Source: JANWHZ01 sp035758575 (GTDB lineage: Bacteria > Patescibacteriota > Saccharimonadia > Saccharimonadales > UBA4665). From it: DNA of 36,794 nt. The notes beneath the pieces were generated by a model. The model did not search any database and was not told the origin of the DNA. It saw only the letters and a list, made by a program, of their open reading frames with translations. The stretch lies in assembly GCA_035758575.1 (NCBI GenBank), contig DASTXH010000077.1:1-36794 (forward strand), in the 5' to 3' direction. The translations under genes were made by a program, and so were the position numbers. Shown piece after piece: positions 7,494-14,653 of the stretch; within the stretch, counting starts at the first letter, position 1, and each line of letters begins with the position of its first letter.

Positions 7494-8875
7494 CGAATAG
7501 GCAAAAGTGGCTCGCCTTTACTTTTTTGGCGTTAGCTCAGTTCATGATTATTGTAGATGGCACCATCGTAACGGTAGCGCTGCCTTCTATTCAACATGCA
7601 TTCCATATGAGCCTGGAAAGTTTGCAATGGGTGGTCACGGCATATAGCCTGGCATTCGGCGGTTTTTTGCTGCTGGGCGGCCGCACTGCAGACTTGTTTG
7701 GTCGCAAACGCGTGTTTTTGTCGGGGCTTGTGGGTTTTATGGGTATGTCGCTGGCAATTGGTCTCCTAAGGAATGGCTCGCTCATTGCCTTTCTCCGTGC
7801 GCTACAGGGGTTGTCTGCGGCGTTTGCGCTACCGTCCGCCCTGTCTATTGTGCTGACGCTGTTTCGTGAGTCGCATGCCCGCACTAAGGCGTTGTCTATT
7901 TGGAGTGCCGTTTCTGCGGCGGGCGGCACCTTTGGTTTGCTTGCTGGCGGTATCATTACACAATATTTGGGGTGGCGCTGGAACTTTTTCGTAAATGTCC
8001 CTATTGGTATTCTGGTCATCGTTGGTGCGTTCTATTTGGTGCCGGCCCATAATGCCGAGGAACGGACGGGCAAGCTGGACGTGATCGGGGCCGGGCTTAT
8101 CACATCATCCTTGATAGCTCTGGTGTATGCCATCACCAACGCAGGGGTCTGGGGCTGGACATCGCCGCGCATGCTTGGCTTAGTTGGTACGGCTTTGGCC
8201 TTGCTCATTGGGTTTGTCATCAATGAAAAATATACGCCGCACCCTTTATTGCCGCTTTCATTTTTCCGCATGGGTAATATTGCGGTCGCAAACCTAGTCA
8301 TGTTGTTTTTTGCCATGACCGGCTTCCCTGCCCTTGTGATGCTGACATTGTACAACCAGTCTCTCAATCATTTCAGTCCTTTGCAGTCCGGTTTGGCGAT
8401 GGTGCCGCTGGGCATCGTGATAGGCAGCTCGGCTATACTTGCGCCACGGCTGATCAAGGCATTTGGCTTTAGAAAAGTTCTAGTTATTGCCCCGTTTTCA
8501 GTGGTGGCTGGCATGGCGTTATTACTGCATCTGCCACAGCATGTCAATTTTTTGACGCAGGAGCTGCCTGGGTCGCTTATCTGGCCGTTGTGTATCGGTC
8601 CGGTGATTGTTTCGTTGGTATTTGCCGCTACGTCAGGTATCCCGCCGCAGGAATCGGGGCTGGCCTCCGGCATGATCAATACATTTCAGCAGATCGGCTT
8701 TGCGCTGGGTCTTGGCATTTTGTCATCGGTTGCGCCAGTACAGACGTCGCTGGCAGATTACCACACGGCGTTTTTGGTCGTGCTGTGTATTGCTCTGTTT
8801 GTTCCTCTGCTTGCCTTTGTGGGTATACGGCAGTTTAGCCCTGCGCCAGTCGAGGAAAATGTCACCATATCTTGA
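7490..8875 (+). CDS. MFS drug exporter, DHA2 (EmrB/QacA) type
   Basis: A 461-residue polytopic inner-membrane protein, expected to be a proton-driven multidrug exporter with about 14 helices. Motif D1-like residues V-D-G-T-I-V-T-V-A-L-P-S-I appear in helix 1, motif A is G-G-R-T-A-D-L-F-G-R-K-R between helices 2 and 3, the R-A-L-Q-G region follows, and a motif C-like glycine run S-A-A-G-G-T-F-G-L-L-A-G-G lies in helix 5. Length and motif set fit DHA2. The start ATG overlaps the HxlR stop and has GGAG 6 nt upstream inside that gene. The substrate cannot be told from sequence; co-transcription with an HxlR regulator suggests induction by a toxic small molecule. Confidence 0.92.
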   Translation: MTNRQKWLAFTFLALAQFMIIVDGTIVTVALPSIQHAFHMSLESLQWVVTAYSLAFGGFLLLGGRTADLFGRKRVFLSGLVGFMGMSLAIGLLRNGSLIAFLRALQGLSAAFALPSALSIVLTLFRESHARTKALSIWSAVSAAGGTFGLLAGGIITQYLGWRWNFFVNVPIGILVIVGAFYLVPAHNAEERTGKLDVIGAGLITSSLIALVYAITNAGVWGWTSPRMLGLVGTALALLIGFVINEKYTPHPLLPLSFFRMGNIAVANLVMLFFAMTGFPALVMLTLYNQSLNHFSPLQSGLAMVPLGIVIGSSAILAPRLIKAFGFRKVLVIAPFSVVAGMALLLHLPQHVNFLTQELPGSLIWPLCIGPVIVSLVFAATSGIPPQESGLASGMINTFQQIGFALGLGILSSVAPVQTSLADYHTAFLVVLCIALFVPLLAFVGIRQFSPAPVEENVTIS

Positions 8876-8917
8876 TAGGCAGCAGGATCCGTCAGTGCAC
8901 TTGTATTTGATAATCTA

Positions 8918-8940
8918 ATGTGCAACAATTGGTTGCACAT
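8918..8940. promoter_or_regulatory. 23-bp perfect palindrome upstream of the SRPBCC gene
   Basis: Arms ATGTGCAAC (8918-8926) and GTTGCACAT (8932-8940) flank AATTG. It lies 18 nt before the start codon and just after a TAATCT hexamer (8911-8916) that could be a -10 box. There is no T-tract, so an operator is more likely than a terminator. It shares TGCAA/TTGCA half-sites with the HxlR operator, in the opposite relative orientation. Confidence 0.55.
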
Positions 8941-8958
8941 AGTAAAAAAGGATAAGCC

Positions 8959-9393
8959 ATGCAAGATGCTATCACCAAGGAAATAACAATCAACGCACCA
9001 ATACGGACCGTCTGGGAAGTAGTGACCAAGCCGGAGCATATGGCAAAATGGTTTGCTGAATCTGCGGTGTATAAACCGGCAGTCGGTGAAAAGGGTGCAG
9101 TAAGTTGGAGCGGCATGGCGGATGCGCCCATTGAGATTACTGCGATGGACGAGCCGCATACCTTTGCATTCAATTGGGTGGCGCCCGATGAAGAAGTGGT
9201 CGGCACCGATAATAAGACGCTTATCACGTTTACGCTCGAGGAATCTGGCGCCGGTACGCGCGTGCAGGTAACAGAAAGCGGCTTCAGCAAGCTGGCGATT
9301 GCCGACGAGCAAAAGAAATCACTCATGGACAAGCACGTATCCGGCTGGCCATATTTCCTGGGCAAACTGGACGAGTACGTTCAAAGCATATAG
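8959..9393 (+). CDS. SRPBCC (AHSA1-like) domain protein
   Basis: A 144-residue START/Bet v1-like fold protein. The N-terminus K-E-I-T-I-N-A-P-I-R-T-V-W-E-V-V-T-K-P-E-H and the following W-F-A-E segment are hallmarks of the AHSA1 group. The C-terminal helix (F-S-K-L-A ... G-W-P-Y-F-L-G-K-L-D-E-Y-V) closes the hydrophobic cavity. Members bind hydrophobic ligands or act as stress-related adaptors, and they often lie beside HxlR or ArsR regulators. The ligand here is unknown. An AAAAAGGA Shine-Dalgarno precedes the ATG. It follows the exporter by 83 nt with its own candidate operator, so it is probably a separate but co-regulated unit. Confidence 0.85.
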   Translation: MQDAITKEITINAPIRTVWEVVTKPEHMAKWFAESAVYKPAVGEKGAVSWSGMADAPIEITAMDEPHTFAFNWVAPDEEVVGTDNKTLITFTLEESGAGTRVQVTESGFSKLAIADEQKKSLMDKHVSGWPYFLGKLDEYVQSI

Positions 9394-9415
9394 CAATAAG
9401 ATGACCGTGGCTCAG

Positions 9416-9444
9416 TTGCCACACTATGCGCATTTTAGGATAGT
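9416..9444 (+). promoter_or_regulatory. Promoter for the pfk-ldh operon
   Basis: TTGCCA (9416-9421), a 17-bp spacer and GATAGT (9439-9444) give a predicted leader of roughly 48 nt to the ATG at 9499. Confidence 0.4.
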
Positions 9445-9498
9445 CCTGACGCAAGATCATGTCTGGACATGCATGACGAGCGGTGCTAGCGTGGAACT

Positions 9499-10575
9499 AT
9501 GAAGAAGATAGGAATCCTCAATAGCGGCGGCGACTGTGCCGGGCTGAACGCAGTTATAGCAAGCATCGTAAAGTGCGGTGTGCCTATGGGGTACACGTTT
9601 GTGGGCTTTGAGCATGGTTGGGAGGGGTTGCTGGACAAGACGGCCATTCCCCTCACCCTTGAGCGCGTGCGCGGCATATCGCACTTGGGCGGCACCATTT
9701 TGCGTACCGCCAACAAAGGCCGGTTTGCAGGTAAGGTGGGCTCGGGCGACCCAAATAAGATCGATCCGGCTATTCTAAAGCTGGCAAAGCAGAACGCCGA
9801 CGATATGGGCATCGATGGGCTGATTGTGATTGGCGGCGACGGCACACTTAGTGCTGCCGCACAACTATCAGCATACGGCTTGCGTCTAGTTGGCGTACCA
9901 AAGACCATCGACAATGACATTGCCGCCACAGATAAGACGTTCGGCTTTTCTACTGCCGTGCAGGTGGCTACCGATGCACTGGATAAGATTCACACCACAG
10001 CTGCGTCGCAAGACCGGACGTTTTTTGTGGAATGCATGGGGCGGCACGCTGGCTGGATTTCGCTGTATGCCGGGCTGGCCGGAAACGCCAATGCCATATT
10101 GCTGCCAGAGTTTCCGTTTAATAGTGAAGACTTTGTGCGCTATCTGAGCCAGCGCCAGGAGCGGCAAAAGATGTCGGCCATTATCGTGGTGTCAGAAGGT
10201 TTGGACCTCGGCAGCGGGCTTACGGGCAAGACGGGTGCCAGCTCCAGCGAAGTGGTACTGGGCGGTGCCAGCGAAAAGCTGATGCACCTGGTAGAACAAA
10301 TGGCGCCGGGTGAGTTCGAAATGCGCAATGTGGTACTGGGGCACACTCAGCGCGGCGGCTCGCCCATGAGCCAAGACCGTATTTTGTCCAAGCGCTACGG
10401 CATCGAGGCGATGTTGGCGTACGACCGCGGTGAATCCGATGTTATGGTGGCTTCGCGCCACAACAAGATGGTAACGGTGCCCATTAGCGAGGCTACGCAG
10501 GAGCTCAAATTGGTGACGCACGATACCTACGAATACCAGGCCGCCGGGCGCTTAGGTGTGTATTTGAATAAATAG
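9499..10575 (+). CDS. pfkA: 6-phosphofructokinase
   Basis: Phosphorylates fructose 6-phosphate to fructose 1,6-bisphosphate in glycolysis. The 358-residue length fits the single-domain PfkA family. Visible motifs are N-S-G-G-D-C-A-G-L-N at the phosphoryl-donor site, G-G-D-G-T (112-116), P-K-T-I-D-N-D (134-140, catalytic Asp138), and M-G-R-H-A-G-W. Donor type depends on two sites: Gly115 (E. coli 104) favours ATP, whereas PPi enzymes have Asp there. Lys135 (E. coli 124) is typical of PPi enzymes and of group III ATP enzymes such as those of actinobacteria. The combination predicts an ATP-dependent group III enzyme. GTGGA lies shortly before the ATG. The lactate dehydrogenase follows after 13 nt, so the two form a fermentative operon. 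Confidence 0.92.
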   Translation: MKKIGILNSGGDCAGLNAVIASIVKCGVPMGYTFVGFEHGWEGLLDKTAIPLTLERVRGISHLGGTILRTANKGRFAGKVGSGDPNKIDPAILKLAKQNADDMGIDGLIVIGGDGTLSAAAQLSAYGLRLVGVPKTIDNDIAATDKTFGFSTAVQVATDALDKIHTTAASQDRTFFVECMGRHAGWISLYAGLAGNANAILLPEFPFNSEDFVRYLSQRQERQKMSAIIVVSEGLDLGSGLTGKTGASSSEVVLGGASEKLMHLVEQMAPGEFEMRNVVLGHTQRGGSPMSQDRILSKRYGIEAMLAYDRGESDVMVASRHNKMVTVPISEATQELKLVTHDTYEYQAAGRLGVYLNK

Positions 10576-10588
10576 CGAGGGGGGATAT

Positions 10589-11512
10589 ATGTACAGGCCG
10601 ACAGTTTTTGTAGTGGGCGGCGGCGGGATGGTCGGTGCGAGCGTGGCGCAGGCGTTGGCTATCCGCGAGGCAGTGCACGACGTAGCGTTGATAGACGTTG
10701 CCCAGGATCTGGTGCGTGGTCAGGCTATGGACATCAACCACGCTACTGCCTACACCACTGGTGTGCAAGTGCGCGTGGGGTCTTATGACGAAATCCAGGA
10801 AGATGACATTGTGGTCATTACCTGCGGTGCGGCGCAGAAGCCGGGCCAAACCCGGCTGGAGCTGCTGGATATCAACGCCAAAATTATCCGCGACGTGGTA
10901 GGCCACGTTATGCTGCAGGGTAAACCGGTGTATCTGTTTATGGTAACAAACCCAGTGGATGTACTGACGCATATCGCCCTGGAGGCTTCGGGGTTACCCA
11001 AGCACCGCGTGTTTGGCACGGGCACCTGCCTCGATACAGCACGGCTTCGCGTGATGCTGGCACAGCACCTGCACGTGTCGCAGCAGGTAGTGGAGGCATA
11101 CATCTTGGGCGAACACGGTGATTCGTCGTTTGCCGCATTGTCGCACGCATCCATTGGCGGCATCCCCCTGCCGGACTTTCCCGGCTATCAGAAATCTATG
11201 GTGGCAACTATTGAGGCAGACATCCGTGCTGCGGCCTATCAGATCATAGAGGCTAAAAAGTCTACCTATTACGGCATCGGCTACGTGGTTGCCAAATTGG
11301 TAGAAGCGCTAGTGCACGACCGTGCCAGTATATACCCAGTCTGCTCGCTGGTTTCCGGTGAATACGGCCTGGACGACGTCGTGATTGGTTTGCCTTCGCT
11401 GGTCAGCGGCCGCGGCGTGCGCGTATTGGACAAATATCCGCTTAGCACAGCCGAACAGCAGAAACTGCATGATTCGGCGGCAGTCATTGCCCGGGCAATC
11501 GCAACACGATAA
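10589..11512 (+). CDS. ldh: L-lactate dehydrogenase
   Basis: NAD-dependent interconversion of pyruvate and L-lactate, regenerating NAD+ in fermentation. The 307-residue protein has the Rossmann glycine motif V-V-G-G-G-G-M-V-G (8-16) and T-N-P-V-D-V-L-T (120-127). The active-site set is Arg89, Asp149 and Arg152 (in L-D-T-A-R-L-R), and His176 (in G-E-H-G-D-S-S). Gln83 in G-A-A-Q-K-P-G-Q-T-R is the specificity position, where malate dehydrogenases carry Arg, so lactate dehydrogenase is the better call. A strong GAGGGGGG Shine-Dalgarno lies 4 nt before the ATG. Transcribed with pfkA. Confidence 0.9.
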   Translation: MYRPTVFVVGGGGMVGASVAQALAIREAVHDVALIDVAQDLVRGQAMDINHATAYTTGVQVRVGSYDEIQEDDIVVITCGAAQKPGQTRLELLDINAKIIRDVVGHVMLQGKPVYLFMVTNPVDVLTHIALEASGLPKHRVFGTGTCLDTARLRVMLAQHLHVSQQVVEAYILGEHGDSSFAALSHASIGGIPLPDFPGYQKSMVATIEADIRAAAYQIIEAKKSTYYGIGYVVAKLVEALVHDRASIYPVCSLVSGEYGLDDVVIGLPSLVSGRGVRVLDKYPLSTAEQQKLHDSAAVIARAIATR

Positions 11513-11526
11513 TATCGTTGTATTTC

Positions 11527-11555
11527 TTGCACTGCGCGGCAGTTTGGCTAATAAT
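11527..11555 (+). promoter_or_regulatory. Leaderless-type promoter for the C39-like protein gene
   Basis: TTGCAC (11527-11532), a 17-bp spacer and AATAAT (11550-11555). The ATG at 11564 is 8 nt downstream with no Shine-Dalgarno sequence between. Confidence 0.5.
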
Positions 11556-11563
11556 AGTGGTAT

Positions 11564-12649
11564 ATGAAAAAGCCTAAGCTTAAAAAATCGCAAGCAAAAA
11601 TTGTACGTAAAATAGAGGTCATGAGCATACTGCTGGTTGCCTGCAGTCTGCTCGGTGCCTACGCCGATGTCATGACCAACGCCAACACGCCTGCGGCCGA
11701 CGCCGCCACGCCGTCGTATTATTACGGCGCCGATTTATCTAAAATGAAGCTGGCAACTGGCGTAGATTCGGCTAATCCCAATACCATCAGTTCCGGCAAG
11801 CCCTGGCCGCAAAACGCCGGCAACTACTGTTTCTTGGCCACCACACAGGCGGCTATCAACTTTACGGATATTTTGCGCGGTGCAAGTGTGCAATATCCTA
11901 CCAAAAACGGGCAGGGCCCTTCATCCGGCAATCCGTCGAATGCAGTTGCCGGGCAAATTTTGTACGACATGGATCACTACATGATTCCTGCCGGCGGCCC
12001 GCTGACACCGCAAGGCACCGGCGCGAACCGCCGGCCGTTTACGCTGGCTAATATCGCCTATGATTTCGGCGGCGACCCACGTGCCATAGCCGCCGGTGTG
12101 AACTATGAACTGACCGCAAAAGGGCTGACCAGCGACGCGCAGTACCATCAGCATATTTACCATAATGGTACGGCTGCGGCTACTTTTGGTATCGCCAAGG
12201 CGGTTGCCGCCTATAATAAGCCGGTTATCGTGCTGGTGAACCATGCCGAGCATGCGGTAGTGGTGGCGGGAGTGTGGGCTAACGCCAATCCCGCCACCAA
12301 TCCTAACGCACAGATTACCGCGCTAGCGGTATACAACCCATGGAATCAGTCGTGGGGCACATACCTATCTAAGGGTTACTATGCCAAGGTGTCGTATTCC
12401 AGCTGGACGGCCGGCTCAGGCCTGCCTAGCCCGTTTGGCGGCACGAATACGTGGTACAAGCTGCCGTATCAAAGCAACGGTTCGCTTGACCCAGACCCAT
12501 CCATTGGTATCTACCAGGCGGGCGCCGGTACGGCTAACCCCACAGCGCACCATTGGATCAACAATTTCGTTACCGTGCAGTTTGATGGGCATGCGACCAG
12601 CGCCGATACAGCCTACAACGAGAACGACGTGGCCATGACCACGCCGTAG
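11564..12649 (+). CDS. Secreted C39/papain-like putative cysteine peptidase
   Basis: A 361-residue exported protein. A very basic N-terminus (K-K-P-K-L-K-K) and a hydrophobic stretch at residues 19-33 form a signal peptide or anchor. The mature domain shows the order expected for papain-fold enzymes: Cys89 in N-Y-C-F-L-A-T-T-Q-A (helix start), His230 in H-A-E-H-A-V-V-V-A-G-V, and Asn258 in V-Y-N-P-W. This resembles C39-like peptidases that cleave peptides outside the cell. The catalytic assignment rests on motif order only, and a substrate is not predictable. The start is ATG at 11564, apparently leaderless. Its stop lies 2 nt from the stop of the convergent neighbour, with no terminator between. 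Confidence 0.65.
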   Translation: MKKPKLKKSQAKIVRKIEVMSILLVACSLLGAYADVMTNANTPAADAATPSYYYGADLSKMKLATGVDSANPNTISSGKPWPQNAGNYCFLATTQAAINFTDILRGASVQYPTKNGQGPSSGNPSNAVAGQILYDMDHYMIPAGGPLTPQGTGANRRPFTLANIAYDFGGDPRAIAAGVNYELTAKGLTSDAQYHQHIYHNGTAAATFGIAKAVAAYNKPVIVLVNHAEHAVVVAGVWANANPATNPNAQITALAVYNPWNQSWGTYLSKGYYAKVSYSSWTAGSGLPSPFGGTNTWYKLPYQSNGSLDPDPSIGIYQAGAGTANPTAHHWINNFVTVQFDGHATSADTAYNENDVAMTTP

Positions 12650-12651
12650 TA

Positions 12652-13191
12652 TTATGCGGCGTTTTTGCGCTTAGAACGTGCAGCGATGCCAGCACGAAGC
12701 CGTGTGATCTCCGCCTGCCTGGCCCTAGCTACTCTTCCAGTGCCGCCGTAGGTGCTGTAGAGGTTTTGTAGGTACTCTGCGGCAAGTGCTTTTGCGCTTA
12801 TGGGTTTGCCCAGGCTATCTAGGGGGTAGCACCCAGTAGCTTTCATGGCCGCGGCTCCAATAATATGAAAGGCGGCTCGTACTTCATCCTCGGCGAAATT
12901 TGCTAAGCGTGCATCCTCCTTAGACTCGATAACCGCAAGCTGGGCTGGTGTATAACGCTGCTGTATATCGGCGTGGGATCCACTGCGTCGCCCTGCGGTC
13001 CGGTTATTTTTGCTTATTGATTCAAGCAAAAATATCTTGTTGTAGGCGTATTCGTCCAGGCTCACTGCATATGTCAGTGAAGCGCCCGGTACGTAAGCTT
13101 CCGCTAGGATAGGTTCGGGCATGGCAGGCGCAGGATCGTCAAATGCTTCGAAGAGCGATGGTTGGTAGACGTCGGGGTGAGAGGTATGCAT
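12652..13191 (-). CDS. Hypothetical protein
   Basis: A 179-residue soluble protein; family not recognised. The N-terminal 35 residues are acidic and Pro-rich, the middle is helical with R-R-S-G-S-H, and the last 35 residues are strongly basic (R-A-R-Q-A-E-I-T-R-L-R ... R-S-K-R-K), which could bind nucleic acid. No signal peptide. The ATG has no Shine-Dalgarno, but TATAGT lies 8 nt upstream, so it is probably leaderless. It is divergent from the membrane protein gene at 13296. Confidence 0.6.
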   Translation of the reverse strand: MHTSHPDVYQPSLFEAFDDPAPAMPEPILAEAYVPGASLTYAVSLDEYAYNKIFLLESISKNNRTAGRRSGSHADIQQRYTPAQLAVIESKEDARLANFAEDEVRAAFHIIGAAAMKATGCYPLDSLGKPISAKALAAEYLQNLYSTYGGTGRVARARQAEITRLRAGIAARSKRKNAA

Positions 13192-13199
13192 GGCATAAA

Positions 13200-13228
13200 A
13201 CTATACAATAAAATATGTATTTGCACAA
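13200..13228 (-). promoter_or_regulatory. Leaderless-type promoter for the 12652-13191 gene
   Basis: On the minus strand, TTGTGC (13228-13223), a 17-bp spacer, then TATAGT (13205-13200), 8 nt before the ATG. Confidence 0.45.
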
Positions 13229-13235
13229 AATAATT

Positions 13236-13263
13236 TTGACAAGTAATTACGTTTATATATTGT
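13236..13263 (+). promoter_or_regulatory. Promoter for the 13296 membrane protein
   Basis: TTGACA (13236-13241), a 16-bp spacer and TATTGT (13258-13263). It lies inside the longest possible open frame (from ATG 13215), which argues for the internal start at 13296. Confidence 0.45.
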
Positions 13264-13295
13264 GCTTGGTACACGGTGGATGCTATGGTGAGTAT

Positions 13296-13781
13296 ATGTG
13301 GTTGCGCGCGTTGCTTTTGGGGCTTTCACTCGCCTGTTTAGGGCTATTCCTGTTAGCATATCGGCGGGTGCGGCATAGCGAAGAGACGTATGGTTTTATC
13401 CATGCGTGGGGTGCCTTTATAGGCGCCTTTGTGTGGGAAGACCTGATGATTTTTAGTTTGTTTTTCATGGTGGCGGCGCTGTTGACGGATCTTTTCCAGA
13501 ATATTCGTATAGGCTTGTTACTGCTTTCTGCATTTTGGATGGTGCGGAGTGCGGGAGAGGCACTATATTTCTTTCTGCAGCAGTTTCATCGTCCCGATCA
13601 TCCGCCGCACGACATAGCCAGGCATTTTGCGCCGCTGCGCCGGCTGTTCGGGCGCATTTCGGTGCAGAAATGCTACATTATTATGCAGATCTTTTGGCAA
13701 ACAGTGCTGGTTGCTGCCATAACGTCATTCGCACTACTACTGTTGCGGTGGAGTGCTGTACCGGTGTGGCTGCCGCTGTAG
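13296..13781 (+). CDS. Hypothetical multi-pass membrane protein
   Basis: A 161-residue integral membrane protein, family not recognised. Helices lie roughly at residues 2-20, 35-60, 62-88 and 130-155, with short basic loops. The start at 13296 was chosen over ATG 13215 because a TTGACA/TATTGT promoter lies between them, GGTGAG precedes 13296, and the protein then opens directly with a membrane helix (M-W-L-R-A-L-L-L-G-L). Charged pairs E-D near residue 48 and E-A-L-Y-F-F-L-Q-Q-F-H near 88 are the only notable polar features. Confidence 0.6.
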   Translation: MWLRALLLGLSLACLGLFLLAYRRVRHSEETYGFIHAWGAFIGAFVWEDLMIFSLFFMVAALLTDLFQNIRIGLLLLSAFWMVRSAGEALYFFLQQFHRPDHPPHDIARHFAPLRRLFGRISVQKCYIIMQIFWQTVLVAAITSFALLLLRWSAVPVWLPL

Positions 13782-13833
13782 AGCGTGTGATATCTCCATT
13801 GCAGAATGAAAAGAATGCATCATACTATGATGC

Positions 13834-14010
13834 ATGACAGACATACAGGCTCTCCGCACGCGCCTTGGCATTGTAATGATTTTTTTAGTGTGTATCGCCG
13901 TGGTTATTGCTGCAGCTATTGGCATGGACCATCATTTCTTTCCGGCCGCTTCAACATTTCTGCCCAAAAGCACTGTGCTATTTACTGATACATCGTCCAG
14001 CTCCAGGTAA
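13834..14010 (+). CDS. Small single-helix membrane protein
   Basis: A 58-residue open frame with one clear transmembrane helix (about residues 12-31, I-V-M-I-F-L-V-C-I-A-V-V-I-A-A-A-I-G), preceded by a basic N-terminus and followed by a Ser/Thr-rich tail ending S-S-S-S-R. The N-in topology and codon pattern look real. No good Shine-Dalgarno was seen, and CATACTAT lies about 10 nt upstream. The next frame (14022) starts 11 nt after its stop in another phase and continues with a disordered linker and a Cys-rich end, so the two may be halves of one gene broken by a frameshift. Confidence 0.5.
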   Translation: MTDIQALRTRLGIVMIFLVCIAVVIAAAIGMDHHFFPAASTFLPKSTVLFTDTSSSSR

Positions 14011-14021
14011 ATAAACCTACC

Positions 14022-14336
14022 GTGGCCGTACCGAACGCGGTTGACCCTAATGACGCCGGTCTGGGCGTTACCGGGAATCCGCAACCGTCCGACACTTCCG
14101 GCGGCGTGCCGTCAGTGGGATCAGCATCAGCGTCTTCTACGAGCCAAACCGGAAATCCGTCGGCCGTTCCTGCTCCGCCCGGCCCCGTGCCGACACCGAC
14201 GCGCCCATGCGGCTGCTATGGTTCCGGAGGGCGTATGTGCCCTATGGCGGTTAGCGGGTCGGCGCAGCCGCAGATATTGTGTTATTCGTGCGGCACTACG
14301 CCTACCAGCGATGCCATTGCCTGCCTTATCGAATAG
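14022..14336 (+). CDS. Linker plus Cys-rich C-terminal protein, possibly a gene fragment
   Basis: A 104-residue frame: a Gly/Ser/Thr/Pro-rich linker of about 60 residues, then a Cys-rich end with C-G-C-Y-G ... M-C-P and L-C-Y-S-C-G, which could bind a metal. The only start is GTG 14022, whose nearest purine-rich site (AGG at 14005) is too far. The frame stays open upstream to 13989. A protein beginning with a disordered linker is unusual, so it may be the 3' part of the gene starting at 13834. Confidence 0.45.
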   Translation: MAVPNAVDPNDAGLGVTGNPQPSDTSGGVPSVGSASASSTSQTGNPSAVPAPPGPVPTPTRPCGCYGSGGRMCPMAVSGSAQPQILCYSCGTTPTSDAIACLIE

Positions 14337-14347
14337 ATCCCGTAGCG

Positions 14348-14653
14348 CTATTGTTGTGGAGCCTTAGCGGCCGTGCGCAGCTTCGGCGCAACGGCATAGT
14401 GGCTTTGCATGTACTCTAGGTCGGATGTGATGATGTCCAGCACCTGTGCGGCCGATGGGAATGCCTTAGCTATATCTTGGCTGATCACTTCCAACCGTGT
14501 AGCCAGAGTGGTAAAGTAGTCGCCGGAGCGGGCTTCGGCGTCAATCCGCGGGTTTTTGAGTGAAAACCCATCACGAATGACGCTGGGCACTTCGGTCAGA
14601 AGATGGCTGAGTATCTCGTCTGTCCGTACTAGGGTATATGTATGGTTAGTCAT
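14348..14653 (-). CDS. Hypothetical small protein after radC
   Basis: A 101-residue soluble, mainly helical protein of unknown family, with a C-terminal Lys/Ala/Gln tail. Its ATG lies inside the last codons of radC (8-nt overlap in CATGACTAA), so it is translationally coupled and in the same operon. Nothing in the sequence indicates a catalytic role. Confidence 0.6.
   Translation of the reverse strand: MTNHTYTLVRTDEILSHLLTEVPSVIRDGFSLKNPRIDAEARSGDYFTTLATRLEVISQDIAKAFPSAAQVLDIITSDLEYMQSHYAVAPKLRTAAKAPQQ

Noticed and set aside
13215..13295. N-terminal extension of the membrane protein at 13296
   Set aside because: A TTGACA/TATTGT promoter lies inside it, and the residues are atypical before the first membrane helix.
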